From the NCBI GenBank assembly GCA_039961715.1, contig JABRVW010000142.1, forward strand, positions 1 to 53,051: DNA of 53,051 nucleotides. The letters run 5' to 3'. Made by a program: the position numbers and the translations under genes. Under the pieces are notes generated by a model. That model had not been told where the DNA came from. It worked only from the letters and a program-made list of their open reading frames with translations, and did not search any database. Within the stretch, counting starts at the first letter, position 1. Each line of letters begins with the position of its first letter. The stretch is from JACQPU01 sp039961715 (lineage in GTDB: Bacteria; Bacteroidota; Ignavibacteria; UBA10030). Below, piece after piece: positions 16,838-24,663 of this stretch.

Positions 16838-17281
16838 TTACCGGGCGGATGCTGTCTTGCGGGCGGCGCGTTCGGATTTTGACTTCAGCGCCGGGAGGAC
16901 TCTCACGGTCTTCCCTGCATCTTCAACAGGGTGGATCTTCGCGTCACTCCACAGACGCTCCAGATTGTAAAACCCGCGGATGTTCTTATGAAAGACATGG
17001 ACCACGACATCCACGTAGTCGAGCAGGATCCATTGGCGAGCCTGAAAGCCCTCGGTGTGCCACGCGGGAATGCCTCGTTCCTTCATGCCATCGAGAATCC
17101 CGTCGGCGATGGCCTTCACCTGTGTGTCAGACTCGCCGGTGCAGATCACGAAGTAATCGGTGGCGCCGCTCTTTGTGCGTAGATCCATGAGGACCACATC
17201 CAGCGCCTTGCGGCCGATGGCCAGCCCGGCAACAGCTTTTGCAAGCATCCTTCCCGTCAATCGTTTCTCCTTTCGTTTCAT
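16838..17281 (-). CDS. rsfS: Ribosome silencing factor RsfS (Iojap family)
   Basis: A 147-residue RsfS protein that binds ribosomal protein L14 on the large subunit and blocks subunit joining during starvation. The conserved core is visible: KALDVVLMDLRTKSGATDYFVICTGESDTQVKAIADG, then WHTEGFQARQWILLDYVDVVVHVFH and the FYNLERLWSDA end motif. A lysine/arginine-rich C-terminal tail of about 30 residues extends beyond the family core. It overlaps the upstream LytR_C gene by 4 nt and precedes argS, so it is co-transcribed with translation genes. Confidence 0.95.
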   Translation of the reverse strand: MKRKEKRLTGRMLAKAVAGLAIGRKALDVVLMDLRTKSGATDYFVICTGESDTQVKAIADGILDGMKERGIPAWHTEGFQARQWILLDYVDVVVHVFHKNIRGFYNLERLWSDAKIHPVEDAGKTVRVLPALKSKSERAARKTASAR

Positions 17282-17763
17282 CTGAAGGGCCTCAACGTTT
17301 CGTAATCATTTCCGATGAACACTGAGACATCCAGATAGAGCGTTTTGTCGATCTTCTGCATGACTTGTTCCACGGGAACTCCCAAGGCCTCAGCCACCTG
17401 GACGGCCGCCCGTGAATTCCCCGACCGGTCGATGACCAACGTTCGCTCGAGGGGTTCGCGATAATTGCCGATTTCAACCACGTCGAATCCGCGGGACCGA
17501 AGATAATCCGTCATGCGCTGGGCAAGCTTCGCTTCACCGGTCGCATTCAACACATCCAGCTGAATTGTATGGACGCGTCCCTTCTCGACGATTTCCGATT
17601 CTGCCACACCGTTCCCGCGCGTGGCCAGAATGATTGCGATAACCACGCTCAGAAGAGCAACAATGGACAGAACGAGGCGTTTGCGGACGGTTGGACGGCC
17701 TGAAGGGTGTTTCTGACGTGCAGACGCGGAATCCGTGGAAGCTTCGTGCGGAAGTTCAGCCAT
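17278..17763 (-). CDS. LytR C-terminal domain protein, membrane anchored
   Basis: A 161-residue protein with a charged cytosolic N terminus, one membrane helix (RLVLSIVALLSVVIAIILAT, ~29-48) and an extracytoplasmic LytR_C-type domain (IQLDVLNATGEAKLAQRMTDYL, DVVEIGN, TLVIDRSGN, AAVQVAEALGV, DVSVFIGNDYETLRPF). The domain occurs at the C terminus of LytR-CpsA-Psr proteins. Here it stands alone, without the catalytic LCP part, which is common beside rsfS in many bacteria. It is the first gene of the operon with rsfS and argS. The exact role is unknown; binding to cell-envelope polymer is an inference. Confidence 0.85.
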   Translation of the reverse strand: MAELPHEASTDSASARQKHPSGRPTVRKRLVLSIVALLSVVIAIILATRGNGVAESEIVEKGRVHTIQLDVLNATGEAKLAQRMTDYLRSRGFDVVEIGNYREPLERTLVIDRSGNSRAAVQVAEALGVPVEQVMQKIDKTLYLDVSVFIGNDYETLRPFR

Positions 17764-17780
17764 TCAGTTTCGCTGTGGTC

Positions 17781-17824
17781 AAAACAAAAACCGGGCAGTT
17801 CTCTTTGCGGAGAATTGACCGGTT
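17781..17824 (-). terminator. Rho-independent terminator after the small exported-protein gene
   Basis: On the minus strand the arms AACCGG-N3-ATTCTC and GAGAAC-N3-CCGGTT (17789-17824) form a stem with a 6-nt loop. This is followed directly by a T-rich run (TTTTTGTTTTG, 17780-17790). It lies ~30 nt after the stop of the 17851-18333 gene and before the lytR_C start. Confidence 0.8.
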
Positions 17825-17850
17825 CTGGAACGGCACAGCCTTTTCAGGAA

Positions 17851-18333
17851 TCAGCGATCCTCCAGATCCGTGGGAAGAATTCTGTCATGCAATCCGTAGC
17901 CCGAGTCCCACCAGTACATCGGGGGAAGCTGGCGGAATTGAATCTGCAACCATGTGTTTTCGCTGGGCCGGTAGTTTAACTGCGCCCGTGTCAGATAAAT
18001 GCCTCCGAGATTCGCCATGTTGCCCGGAAGCCCGAACGGCGAATGGACGACGCTGATGTCAAACCGTACGTCGAGCGGGTCTGAGAACTTGTAGGCCAGG
18101 CTGTTGGTGTACATGCCCATGGAAAGTCCCTGTCCGCCGAATGAGGAATACGACAGAGTGTAGGAATGATGCATGCTCAGCCGGGCGGGATCCAGCCACC
18201 CGAACAGAAGCCCGTCGGAACCCCGAAGAACCGATGAGCTGACTCCCGTCGAAGACGGCGTCGTGGCGGATTTGAACTGCCCGGGAGCGCTACTCACCAG
18301 CAGAACAACCGCTGCAACGATCCACAACCTCAT
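17851..18333 (-). CDS. Small exported protein, beta-strand rich, unknown function
   Basis: A 160-residue protein with a clear signal peptide (RLWIVAAVVLLVSSAPGQF, cleavage near residue 19). The rest is built of alternating polar and hydrophobic stretches with aromatic residues (TLSYSSFGGQGLSMGMY, NSLAYKFSDPLDVRFDIS, YLTRAQLNYRPSENTWLQIQFR), suggesting amphipathic strands of an outer-membrane or periplasmic beta protein. It is too short for a normal monomeric barrel of the FCB type. It is a complete monocistronic unit: sigma70-like promoter at 18355-18383, strong GGAGG ribosome site 6 nt before the ATG, and a terminator at 17781-17824. I do not recognise the family. Confidence 0.8.
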   Translation of the reverse strand: MRLWIVAAVVLLVSSAPGQFKSATTPSSTGVSSSVLRGSDGLLFGWLDPARLSMHHSYTLSYSSFGGQGLSMGMYTNSLAYKFSDPLDVRFDISVVHSPFGLPGNMANLGGIYLTRAQLNYRPSENTWLQIQFRQLPPMYWWDSGYGLHDRILPTDLEDR

Positions 18334-18354
18334 TCTTTACCTCCGTTTGATTGC

Positions 18355-18383
18355 ATGATACCCATTTCCCGTTTGAGAGTCAA
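18355..18383 (-). promoter_or_regulatory. Predicted sigma70-like promoter of the small exported-protein gene
   Basis: Minus-strand TTGACT (18378-18383) and TATCAT (18355-18360) are 17 nt apart, each 5/6 to consensus. They lie about 20 nt upstream of a GGAGG ribosome-binding site (18340-18344) and the ATG at 18333. The -35 box lies 12 nt downstream of the glmU-like stop. Confidence 0.7.
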
Positions 18384-18394
18384 GCCCGGTCAGA

Positions 18395-19171
18395 TCAACG
18401 AGACTCTCCTGATCCGCGGGCCTCGCGCTCCAGGAGGTTCCGCGCCTCTTCCAGTTGCTCCACCGTATTGATGCCGCGGATCTCATGTTCTTCCGCCGTT
18501 TTGACCGCCGCCACCTTCAGGCGCTTCTTCCAGAAGTAGGCAAAGACATCTGTCAGATAGTACTCGTTCTGGGCGTTATGCGGCATAATGTGCGCAAGGC
18601 CGTTGAAAAGGGTTTCCTTATCAAACACATAAATTCCCGAATTAATTTCCCGCATCAACCGCTCTTCCTCCGTCGCATCTTTTTCTTCAACGATCTTCAA
18701 GACGGATCCGTCGGTATTTCTGATGATCCGTCCATATCCGTGGGGATTTTCCAGCTCGGCCGTCAGAATTGTCGCCACGGCGCCGCTCTCCCTGTGGTGC
18801 GTGACAAACGCCGTGAGTGTCTCCGACTTTAACAGGGGAACATCCCCGGAAAGGACAAGTACATCCCCCCGGAATCCCTCCAGCGCAGCCTCCGTCTGCA
18901 TCACGGCATGGCCGGTTCCCAACTGCTCCGCCTGCACCACCGCCTCGGCATCCGGATGCGATGAGCGAACATACTGCATAACCGACTCCTTCTGGTACCC
19001 CACGATGACCAGGATCCGTGAGGCCTTGATCGAAGAGGCCACGTCCACCACAAAATGAATCATCGGCTTTCCGTTCAGCTCGTACATGACCTTGGCCCGG
19101 CTCGGATCGTTCATGCGCGTCCCTTTTCCGGCCGCCAGGATCACGGTTGCGAGTTGTCGTTCCTTGCTCAT
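18395..19171 (-). CDS. GlmU-type nucleotidyltransferase domain only (UDP-GlcNAc pyrophosphorylase-like)
   Basis: A 258-residue nucleotidyltransferase matching the N-terminal half of GlmU, which makes UDP-GlcNAc from GlcNAc-1-P and UTP. Key features are VILAAGKGTRMNDPSRAKV, the Gln-rich AEQLGTGHAVMQTEAAL, VLSGDVPLL, the NPHGYGRIIRN and IVEEKDATEEE segments, and INSGIYVFDKETLF with AQNEYYLTDVF. It ends after ~250 residues where GlmU continues into a left-handed beta-helix acetyltransferase, so acetylation must be done by another protein. This is the last gene of the porX operon, 7 nt after panC. A related hexose-1-P uridylyltransferase role is possible. Confidence 0.87.
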   Translation of the reverse strand: MSKERQLATVILAAGKGTRMNDPSRAKVMYELNGKPMIHFVVDVASSIKASRILVIVGYQKESVMQYVRSSHPDAEAVVQAEQLGTGHAVMQTEAALEGFRGDVLVLSGDVPLLKSETLTAFVTHHRESGAVATILTAELENPHGYGRIIRNTDGSVLKIVEEKDATEEERLMREINSGIYVFDKETLFNGLAHIMPHNAQNEYYLTDVFAYFWKKRLKVAAVKTAEEHEIRGINTVEQLEEARNLLEREARGSGESR

Positions 19172-19178
19172 GCTGACT

Positions 19179-20030
19179 TCACGAAACGGGTAGGACGATA
19201 TTATCGATCAGCCTTGTTTTTCCAAAACGAACCGCCAGGGCAACCAGAATGTCCGGAGGATCAATCCTCTCCACTACTTCAAACGTTCCGGGACGCACAA
19301 AGGCAACATAGTCCACGGCAGACACGTGCGCGTTCCGAAGGATTTCCTCCATGCCATTCCGAATGGTTTCGACGCGCCTCTCTCCTCTCCGAACCGCATC
19401 CTCAGCGAAACGAAGGCTCCTGAACAACGCGACGGCATTCTTCCTTTCTTCCGGACTAAGATACACATTCCTCGAACTCATGGCCAGACCGTCGGATTCG
19501 CGGACGATCGGGGCGATGATCAGCCGGATATCGAGGTTCATGTCCCTCACCATCTGGCTTATGATCGCGGCCTGTTGGGCATCCTTCTGACCGAACACGG
19601 CCAGGTGAGGTTTCACAATATGAAACAGCTTCATGACAACGGTCGTGACCCCCCGAAAATGGGTTGGGCGGAATGCGCCTTCCAGAACCGTCGAAAGGCC
19701 TTCCGTGAGGACGTACGTCTTGAATCCTGCGGGGTACATCTCTTCTGTGGCCGGCATGAACAGAATGTCCGTTCCTGCCCGGGAGGCGAGACGTTCATCG
19801 TTTTCCGGGTCGCGGGGATAGCGCTCAAAATCCTCGCCCGGGCCAAACTGGGTCGGATTGACAAAGAGCGTGGTGACAACCACATCAGCTTCCTTCCGCG
19901 CCCGAGCGACAAGACTCAGGTGCCCGTCGTGCAAATACCCCATGGTTGGCACGACACCGATCATCGCCCCCTTCCGGCGCAACTCTTCGGCACGGGACTG
20001 CATTTCGCCAATGCGTGTGACGGTCTCCAT
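19179..20030 (-). CDS. panC: Pantothenate synthetase (pantoate-beta-alanine ligase)
   Basis: A 283-residue enzyme joining pantoate and beta-alanine with ATP to form pantothenate, a CoA precursor. Motifs present are the ATP-binding PTMGYLHDGHLSLV (28-41), TLFVNPTQFGPGEDFERYPR, VVMKLFHIVKPHLAVFGQKD, VRESDGLAMSSRN with the KMSKS-like region, and the C-terminal TRLIDNI. Length is standard. It lies 2 nt after the arginase gene and 7 nt before the glmU-like gene. Confidence 0.97.
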   Translation of the reverse strand: METVTRIGEMQSRAEELRRKGAMIGVVPTMGYLHDGHLSLVARARKEADVVVTTLFVNPTQFGPGEDFERYPRDPENDERLASRAGTDILFMPATEEMYPAGFKTYVLTEGLSTVLEGAFRPTHFRGVTTVVMKLFHIVKPHLAVFGQKDAQQAAIISQMVRDMNLDIRLIIAPIVRESDGLAMSSRNVYLSPEERKNAVALFRSLRFAEDAVRRGERRVETIRNGMEEILRNAHVSAVDYVAFVRPGTFEVVERIDPPDILVALAVRFGKTRLIDNIVLPVS

Positions 20031-20032
20031 GC

Positions 20033-20935
20033 TCAGATGATCTTCTTGCCGAAACCCGATTGGATCAGCTCAACGGCAAACTCGGCCGACTGGTTCCTGT
20101 TATCCAGGATCGGGTTCACCTCGACCACCTCCAGGGAGGTCATTTTGCCCGACTCATTCAGCGTTTCCATGATCAGGTGAGCTTCGCGGTAGTTCAATCC
20201 TCCCTTGACCGGCGTTCCCACCCCCGGCGCCACCTGGGGGTCCACGCCATCAAGATCGAAGCTCACGTGCAGGAGATCGACCTGGCGCAGGCGCCGCAAT
20301 GCCCGCCCGATGACCACCGACATTCCATGCTTGTCGATGTCCTCCATCGTGAAGATGTTGATCCCATGCTGTTTGATCACCTTCCGCTCCCCTTCGTCAA
20401 GATCCCGCGTGCCGATAAGCGCCACGTCGCGGGGATCGACCTTCCGGAAATCTCCTCCGACGGACGTGAGCTCGATAGCCCCCATTCCGATCGAAGCGGC
20501 AAGGGGCATGCCGTGGATGTTGCCTGATGGCGTTGTTTCCGGCGTGTTGAGATCGCCGTGCGCGTCGATCCAGATCACGCCGGGCCGTTTACGATGCTTG
20601 CGACAGTACGATGCAATTCCTGCAAGTGTCCCGATTGCAATGGAATGATCTCCGCCCAGGACGAGGGGAAAACCGCCGTTCGAGAGCACCTTCTCCACTT
20701 TGCCGTGAAGCAGGGTACACGCACGGACGATCTCCGGCAGGTACTTGAGCTTTTCGTTGCGGATTCTCTGAAGTTCGGGGGGCTTGATGCTGATGTCGCC
20801 CTCGTCGGCCACCTGGTGACCGAGGGCGATCAACTTCTCACTGAGTCCGGCGATGCGGATCGCAGACGGTCCCATATCGACACCGCGCCGGCCGGCACCG
20901 AGATCCATGGGCACGCCAAGGATGTGGATCTTCAT
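20033..20935 (-). CDS. rocF: Arginase
   Basis: A 300-residue manganese hydrolase converting arginine to ornithine and urea. All metal-ligand motifs are intact: GGDHSIAIG (His97), WIDAHGDLNTP (Asp124, His126, Asp128), and SFDLDGVDP (Asp227, Asp229). PSGNIHGMPLA, typical of arginases rather than agmatinases, supports the call, as does MDLGAGRRGVDMGPSAIR at the N terminus. It lies 6 nt after accD and 2 nt before panC, so it is co-transcribed with biosynthetic genes rather than with an arginine-catabolic regulon. No urease or ornithine gene is nearby. Confidence 0.94.
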   Translation of the reverse strand: MKIHILGVPMDLGAGRRGVDMGPSAIRIAGLSEKLIALGHQVADEGDISIKPPELQRIRNEKLKYLPEIVRACTLLHGKVEKVLSNGGFPLVLGGDHSIAIGTLAGIASYCRKHRKRPGVIWIDAHGDLNTPETTPSGNIHGMPLAASIGMGAIELTSVGGDFRKVDPRDVALIGTRDLDEGERKVIKQHGINIFTMEDIDKHGMSVVIGRALRRLRQVDLLHVSFDLDGVDPQVAPGVGTPVKGGLNYREAHLIMETLNESGKMTSLEVVEVNPILDNRNQSAEFAVELIQSGFGKKII

Positions 20936-20941
20936 ACATGT

Positions 20942-21781
20942 TTACTGAGCCAAAAGCGACAGGAGCTTTGAAACCGTCTCTTTCATTTCCTTCCGGTGAA
21001 CAACCATGTCGATAAATCCCTTTTCAAGCAGAAATTCCGCGCGCTGGAAGCCCTTGGGCAGATCCTTGCCAATCGTTTGCTTGATCACGCGCGGGCCCGC
21101 GAAACCGATGAGCGCGCCGGGCTCTGCAATGTTGACGTCACCCAGCATCGCGTAACTCGCCGTCACCCCTCCCGTCGTGGGGTCGGTCATGATCGAAATG
21201 TAGGGAACACCTGCCTCCGACAGCTGTGCGAGCTTGGCACTCGTTTTGGCCAACTGCATCAGGGAAAGAGCGGCTTCCATCATGCGCGCCCCGCCGCTGG
21301 AAGAGACAATGATAAGGGGATGGTGCGTTTTCATGGCCTTGTTGACCGCCCTGGCGATCTTCTCGCCCACAACCGATCCCATGCTCCCGCCTATGAACGC
21401 AAAATCCATGCAGGCAACAACGACGGGCTGTTTGTTGATCTTTCCGGTACCGGTCCTCACCGCGTCGGTCAACCCGGTCTTCTTCATGGTTTCCTTCAAC
21501 CGGTCGGCGTACTTCTTGGTATCAACGAATCCGAGAGGGTCGGCGGATTGAAGCTTCTTATCCATCTCGCTGAATGAGCCCTCATCGAGCAGGAGGTTGA
21601 AATACTCCCGGCTCCCGATGCGGAAGTGGAACGAACATTTTGCACATGTGAAGAGATTCTGCTCAAGCTGGCGGCGGTGAATGATCTCTCCGCAGCCTCC
21701 ACACTTCGTCCACAGCCCGTCCGGCGTCTCCTTCTTTCCCTCGGAGACGATATTTTCCTTTGAGCGTCGAAACCACGCCAT
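20942..21781 (-). CDS. accD: Acetyl-CoA carboxylase carboxyltransferase subunit beta
   Basis: A 279-residue beta subunit, partner of AccA. The N-terminal zinc ribbon has Cys27, Cys30, Cys46 and Cys49 (WTKCGGCGEII; FTCAKCSFHF). The carboxyltransferase core shows AVRTGTGKINKQPVVVACMDFAF, GGSMGSVVGEKI, IIVSSSGGARMMEA, and SIMTDPTTGGVTASYAMLGD. A good AGGAG site lies 6 nt before the ATG. It follows tsaB by 17 nt. It is separated from accA by ~20 kb in this window; the two sit in different operons. Confidence 0.97.
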   Translation of the reverse strand: MAWFRRSKENIVSEGKKETPDGLWTKCGGCGEIIHRRQLEQNLFTCAKCSFHFRIGSREYFNLLLDEGSFSEMDKKLQSADPLGFVDTKKYADRLKETMKKTGLTDAVRTGTGKINKQPVVVACMDFAFIGGSMGSVVGEKIARAVNKAMKTHHPLIIVSSSGGARMMEAALSLMQLAKTSAKLAQLSEAGVPYISIMTDPTTGGVTASYAMLGDVNIAEPGALIGFAGPRVIKQTIGKDLPKGFQRAEFLLEKGFIDMVVHRKEMKETVSKLLSLLAQ

Positions 21782-21798
21782 GGTCTTCTCCTTCCTTG

Positions 21799-22485
21799 TT
21801 ACGCGGAAGAACGAGCCTGCTTCGGAACGAAATCCTTCAAATAGAGCGGCTCAACAAGGGCGGGATCACTCCACTCACCCCGCTTTGCCTTCTCTACTCC
21901 CAGGGTCGCGATACGACTCCCGCGAAAATGATCCCCGGCCTCCTCCACCGCAAGAACACCGCTTCCAAGCTCCCCGCGTACCACGGACGAATCAGTCACA
22001 ACCACAAGGGTCTCCACAGGCTCCGCCCTGGCCCGGAGCTCCCCGGGCTGCCGGAGGCACACCTCACCCGCCGGCTTGACCGCGCCGTCCTTCACTTCAA
22101 ACATCCCCCAATAAAAATCCCCTTTTTTTGCGTCTAATGCCACTAATATTTTCCCCGCTCGTGCATGCTTTTCTGCGGCGGAGATTGCAACAGCGGAGAA
22201 TGTGGAGATTGAGACCAGAGGAATGCGCAGGGCAAAGCAAAGTCCTTTCGCCGCGCTCATTCCGATGCGAAGACCCGTGAAGGAACCGGGACCCGAAGAG
22301 ACTGCGATCGCACCAAGCTCGCGCAGGGAGAGCCCCGCCCTGGCAAGGACCGAGCCGATCAGGGTGGGAAGTTTTTCCGAATGAACGGTTGAGAACGGCA
22401 CGGACTCCTCTGCACGCGGCCCGGATTCATCGGCGACGCCGACGGAACACACGGGGGAAGCCGTCTCCAGACCCAGGACAATCAT
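21799..22485 (-). CDS. tsaB: tRNA threonylcarbamoyladenosine biosynthesis protein TsaB
   Basis: A 228-residue ASKHA-fold partner of TsaD/TsaE in t6A37 tRNA modification. The family N terminus MIVLGLETASPVCSVGV defines ATG 22485, which overlaps the tsaE stop as ATGA. Other conserved parts are HSEKLPTLIGSVLARAGL, IAVSSGPGSFTGLRIGMSAAKGLCFAL, and VALDAKKGDFYWGMF. The frame is open upstream, but that stretch is low-complexity arginine-rich antisense-like sequence within tsaE and was excluded. tsaD is not in this window. Confidence 0.95.
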   Translation of the reverse strand: MIVLGLETASPVCSVGVADESGPRAEESVPFSTVHSEKLPTLIGSVLARAGLSLRELGAIAVSSGPGSFTGLRIGMSAAKGLCFALRIPLVSISTFSAVAISAAEKHARAGKILVALDAKKGDFYWGMFEVKDGAVKPAGEVCLRQPGELRARAEPVETLVVVTDSSVVRGELGSGVLAVEEAGDHFRGSRIATLGVEKAKRGEWSDPALVEPLYLKDFVPKQARSSA

Positions 22486-22955
22486 CGACCCACCTTCGCA
22501 CCTTGCGAGGCGGCAATGACACGCTCGATGACAATCTCGCGATCGTTCTCGCCCTCTCCTGCGGCGAGATGAACATCGACGCGTCGCGGCGGAAGAAGCG
22601 AACCCAGACGCTCGGCCCATTCCACGACCACAAGTCCGTCGCCAAAGAACAGCTCTTCGTACCCGAGGTCGAACACTTCTTCGGCGGACGCTACTCTGTA
22701 GAGATCAAGATGATGAATGAGCAATTCCCTGCCACTCTGATCGCGCCCGCGGTACCGGTGGAGAACCACAAAGGTCGGGCTTGAAACATTTTCCGACACG
22801 CCGAATGCTTCGCACAGGCCCTTGACGAATTGCGTTTTTCCGGCGCCGAGGTCGCCATACAGAGCCACGACATCGCCGCGCCGCAGTTCATGCCCGCATA
22901 CCGTGGCCACCCTTCGCGTCTCCTCTTCCGAGGTCGTTCGATATCTCCCTGTCAT
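22482..22955 (-). CDS. tsaE: tRNA threonylcarbamoyladenosine biosynthesis ATPase TsaE
   Basis: A 157-residue P-loop ATPase of the t6A complex. Walker A is in ALYGDLGAGKTQFVKGL. The family block VSSPTFVVLHRYRG and HHLDLYRVASAEEVFDLGYEELF follows, with VVVEWAERLGSLLP close to the end. It overlaps porX by 4 nt and tsaB by 4 nt, so all three are translationally coupled. Confidence 0.96.
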   Translation of the reverse strand: MTGRYRTTSEEETRRVATVCGHELRRGDVVALYGDLGAGKTQFVKGLCEAFGVSENVSSPTFVVLHRYRGRDQSGRELLIHHLDLYRVASAEEVFDLGYEELFFGDGLVVVEWAERLGSLLPPRRVDVHLAAGEGENDREIVIERVIAASQGAKVGR

Positions 22956-24526
22956 GCGTGTCTTGGCCGAAGCGTGGCGACGGGAAGGATCATTTCTTCC
23001 ATGGAAATCCCGCCATGTTGGAAGCTGTCGCGATATTGATTGAGGTACCGGTGGTAGTCTGTGGGAAACACAAAATAGTAGTCTTCCCGCGCAAGGACGT
23101 AGTTGGTCGTGACGCTTCCCCGCGGCAGTTTGAAATCTGCCGGATTCTTCACGAACACGGCCTGGCGCTCGTCGATCTTCAGGTTCCGGCCGTACTTGTA
23201 TCTCAGATTGGTCGATGCTTCCCGGTCACCGATGATCTTCGATCCCCGCAAACAGCGGATGCTGCCATGATCCGTGGTGATCACGATCGTGACGTTTTTC
23301 TGGCCGGCCAGAGTCCTGAGCATGGCAAAGAGCGACGAATGCTGAAACCAGGTCCTGGTCAGCGACCGGTACGCAGGCTCGTCGGGCGCGATCTCCTTCA
23401 GGAGCGGAGAATCCGATCTGCCATGAGCGAGCATGTCGATGAAATTCACGACGATGGCCGTCAGTCTGCCGGGCAGGTAGGAGAGGATATTCTGCTCCAC
23501 CTGCCTTCCGAATTCAGCATCGAGGATCTTGAGATATTTGGTCTCCGGCTTTCCGGGGGCCTTCCTGCGTTCGAGGAGGTTGTCCAGCAGGAGGTGCTCA
23601 TCTCTGTTTCGGCTCTTTTCATCGTCCTCCCCCGCTGCCCAGAGATCCGGAAACCGACGCTCAAGATCGAGCGGAAACAGCCCGCTGAAGATCGCGTTGC
23701 GGGAGTAGGGTGTCGCGGTGGGAAGAATGCTGTAGTAGAGATCACGCTCGATCGTGTAGTGCTCCCTCAGCATTTCCTCCATGATGAGCCACTGGTCAAG
23801 CCGCAGACAGTCGATCACCAGAAAGAAGACCGGGGACCGGCCGGTGACGTTCGGAAGGACGTATTGCTCAACAACATCAACGGAAAGAGTCGGCCTCTTC
23901 GGAGGAGACGTTTCCAGCCACTCGCGATAGGATTGTTCAACAAAACGGGCAAAGGCGGCGTTGGCCTCCCGTTTCTGATCCTGCAGGGTCTGGCGAAGGC
24001 CCAGGTCCGGATGCGCATCCAGTTCCAGGTCCCACATCGTGATCTTCTGATAGAGCTCCCGCCAGTCCTGATCGTCCATCGGTCCGTTCAGGCGAAGCGT
24101 GATGTTGCGAAACTCCTGGATATAGTCACGCGACACCGCTTCCCCGGCGATCTTCTTTGCTTCGAGAATTTTCTTGACCGCGGCAAGCACCTGGCTCGGA
24201 TTGACCGGTTTGGTAAGGTAGTCGCTGATCTTCACGCCGATAGCCTCCTCCATCAGGCTCTCAGCCTCGTTCTTGGTGATCAGCACAACCGGAAGGGCCG
24301 GTGCAATATCCTTCATTTCGGCCAGCGTCTGGAGCCCTCCCCGACCGGGCATCATTTCGTCCAGGAACACAAGGTCGAAGCTCCCCGTGCGGACAAGATG
24401 GATCGCGTCCTCACCGTTCGTAGCTGTCTCCACCTGGTACCCTTTCTGCTCCAGCAGGAGAACGTGTGCCTTTAACAAGTCGATCTCGTCATCGACCCAA
24501 AGGATCTTGCGCTTCGTGGCAACCAT
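22952..24526 (-). CDS. porX: PorX-type two-domain response regulator (receiver + PglZ/alkaline-phosphatase-like)
   Basis: About 524 residues. The N-terminal receiver (~5-125) has the acidic pocket WVDDEIDLL, the phospho-acceptor Asp in LVFLDEMMPGRGG, and KPVNPSQVL. A linker leads to a C-terminal PglZ domain of the alkaline-phosphatase fold (~195-515) with FLVIDCLRLDQW, SILPTATPYSRNAIFSG (likely nucleophile Thr), NFIDMLAHGRS, and VITTDHGSIRC, which supply metal-site Asp, His and Thr residues. PorX is the transcription/secretion regulator of type IX secretion in Bacteroidota, and sprA lies 138 nt upstream. ATG 24526 is chosen over GTG 24535; neither has an obvious Shine-Dalgarno. It is the first gene of a seven-gene housekeeping operon. 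Confidence 0.92.
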   Translation of the reverse strand: MVATKRKILWVDDEIDLLKAHVLLLEQKGYQVETATNGEDAIHLVRTGSFDLVFLDEMMPGRGGLQTLAEMKDIAPALPVVLITKNEAESLMEEAIGVKISDYLTKPVNPSQVLAAVKKILEAKKIAGEAVSRDYIQEFRNITLRLNGPMDDQDWRELYQKITMWDLELDAHPDLGLRQTLQDQKREANAAFARFVEQSYREWLETSPPKRPTLSVDVVEQYVLPNVTGRSPVFFLVIDCLRLDQWLIMEEMLREHYTIERDLYYSILPTATPYSRNAIFSGLFPLDLERRFPDLWAAGEDDEKSRNRDEHLLLDNLLERRKAPGKPETKYLKILDAEFGRQVEQNILSYLPGRLTAIVVNFIDMLAHGRSDSPLLKEIAPDEPAYRSLTRTWFQHSSLFAMLRTLAGQKNVTIVITTDHGSIRCLRGSKIIGDREASTNLRYKYGRNLKIDERQAVFVKNPADFKLPRGSVTTNYVLAREDYYFVFPTDYHRYLNQYRDSFQHGGISMEEMILPVATLRPRHA

Positions 24527-24663
24527 GGAAGACACAAACTACGGATAAATGAGGATTGGGACAACGGGCAAAAGTCTGATGCATGACACAACCCGGCACT
24601 CCGGTCAACCCAACGGCCGTCTGGGGCAGGCGAAGAAACGGCTTTACGTGCGAGACCTGGAAC

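Noticed and set aside
18375..18408. Inverted repeat GAGAGTC ... GACTCTC as terminator of the glmU-like gene
   Set aside because: No T tract on the minus strand, and one arm overlaps the -35 box of the next gene's promoter.
20033..20935. Agmatinase instead of arginase
   Set aside because: The PSGNIHGMPLA region and the N-terminal MDLGAGRRGVDMGPSAIR pattern fit arginases.
22958..24475. Long plus-strand open frame antisense to porX as an overlapping gene
   Set aside because: It mirrors the codon structure of porX, has no domain, no signal and no ribosome site; typical antisense frame in GC-rich coding DNA.
22952..24526. PglZ domain suggesting a BREX phage-defence system
   Set aside because: The protein has the receiver-PglZ architecture of PorX, lies next to sprA, and no BrxA/BrxC/PglX-type genes are present.
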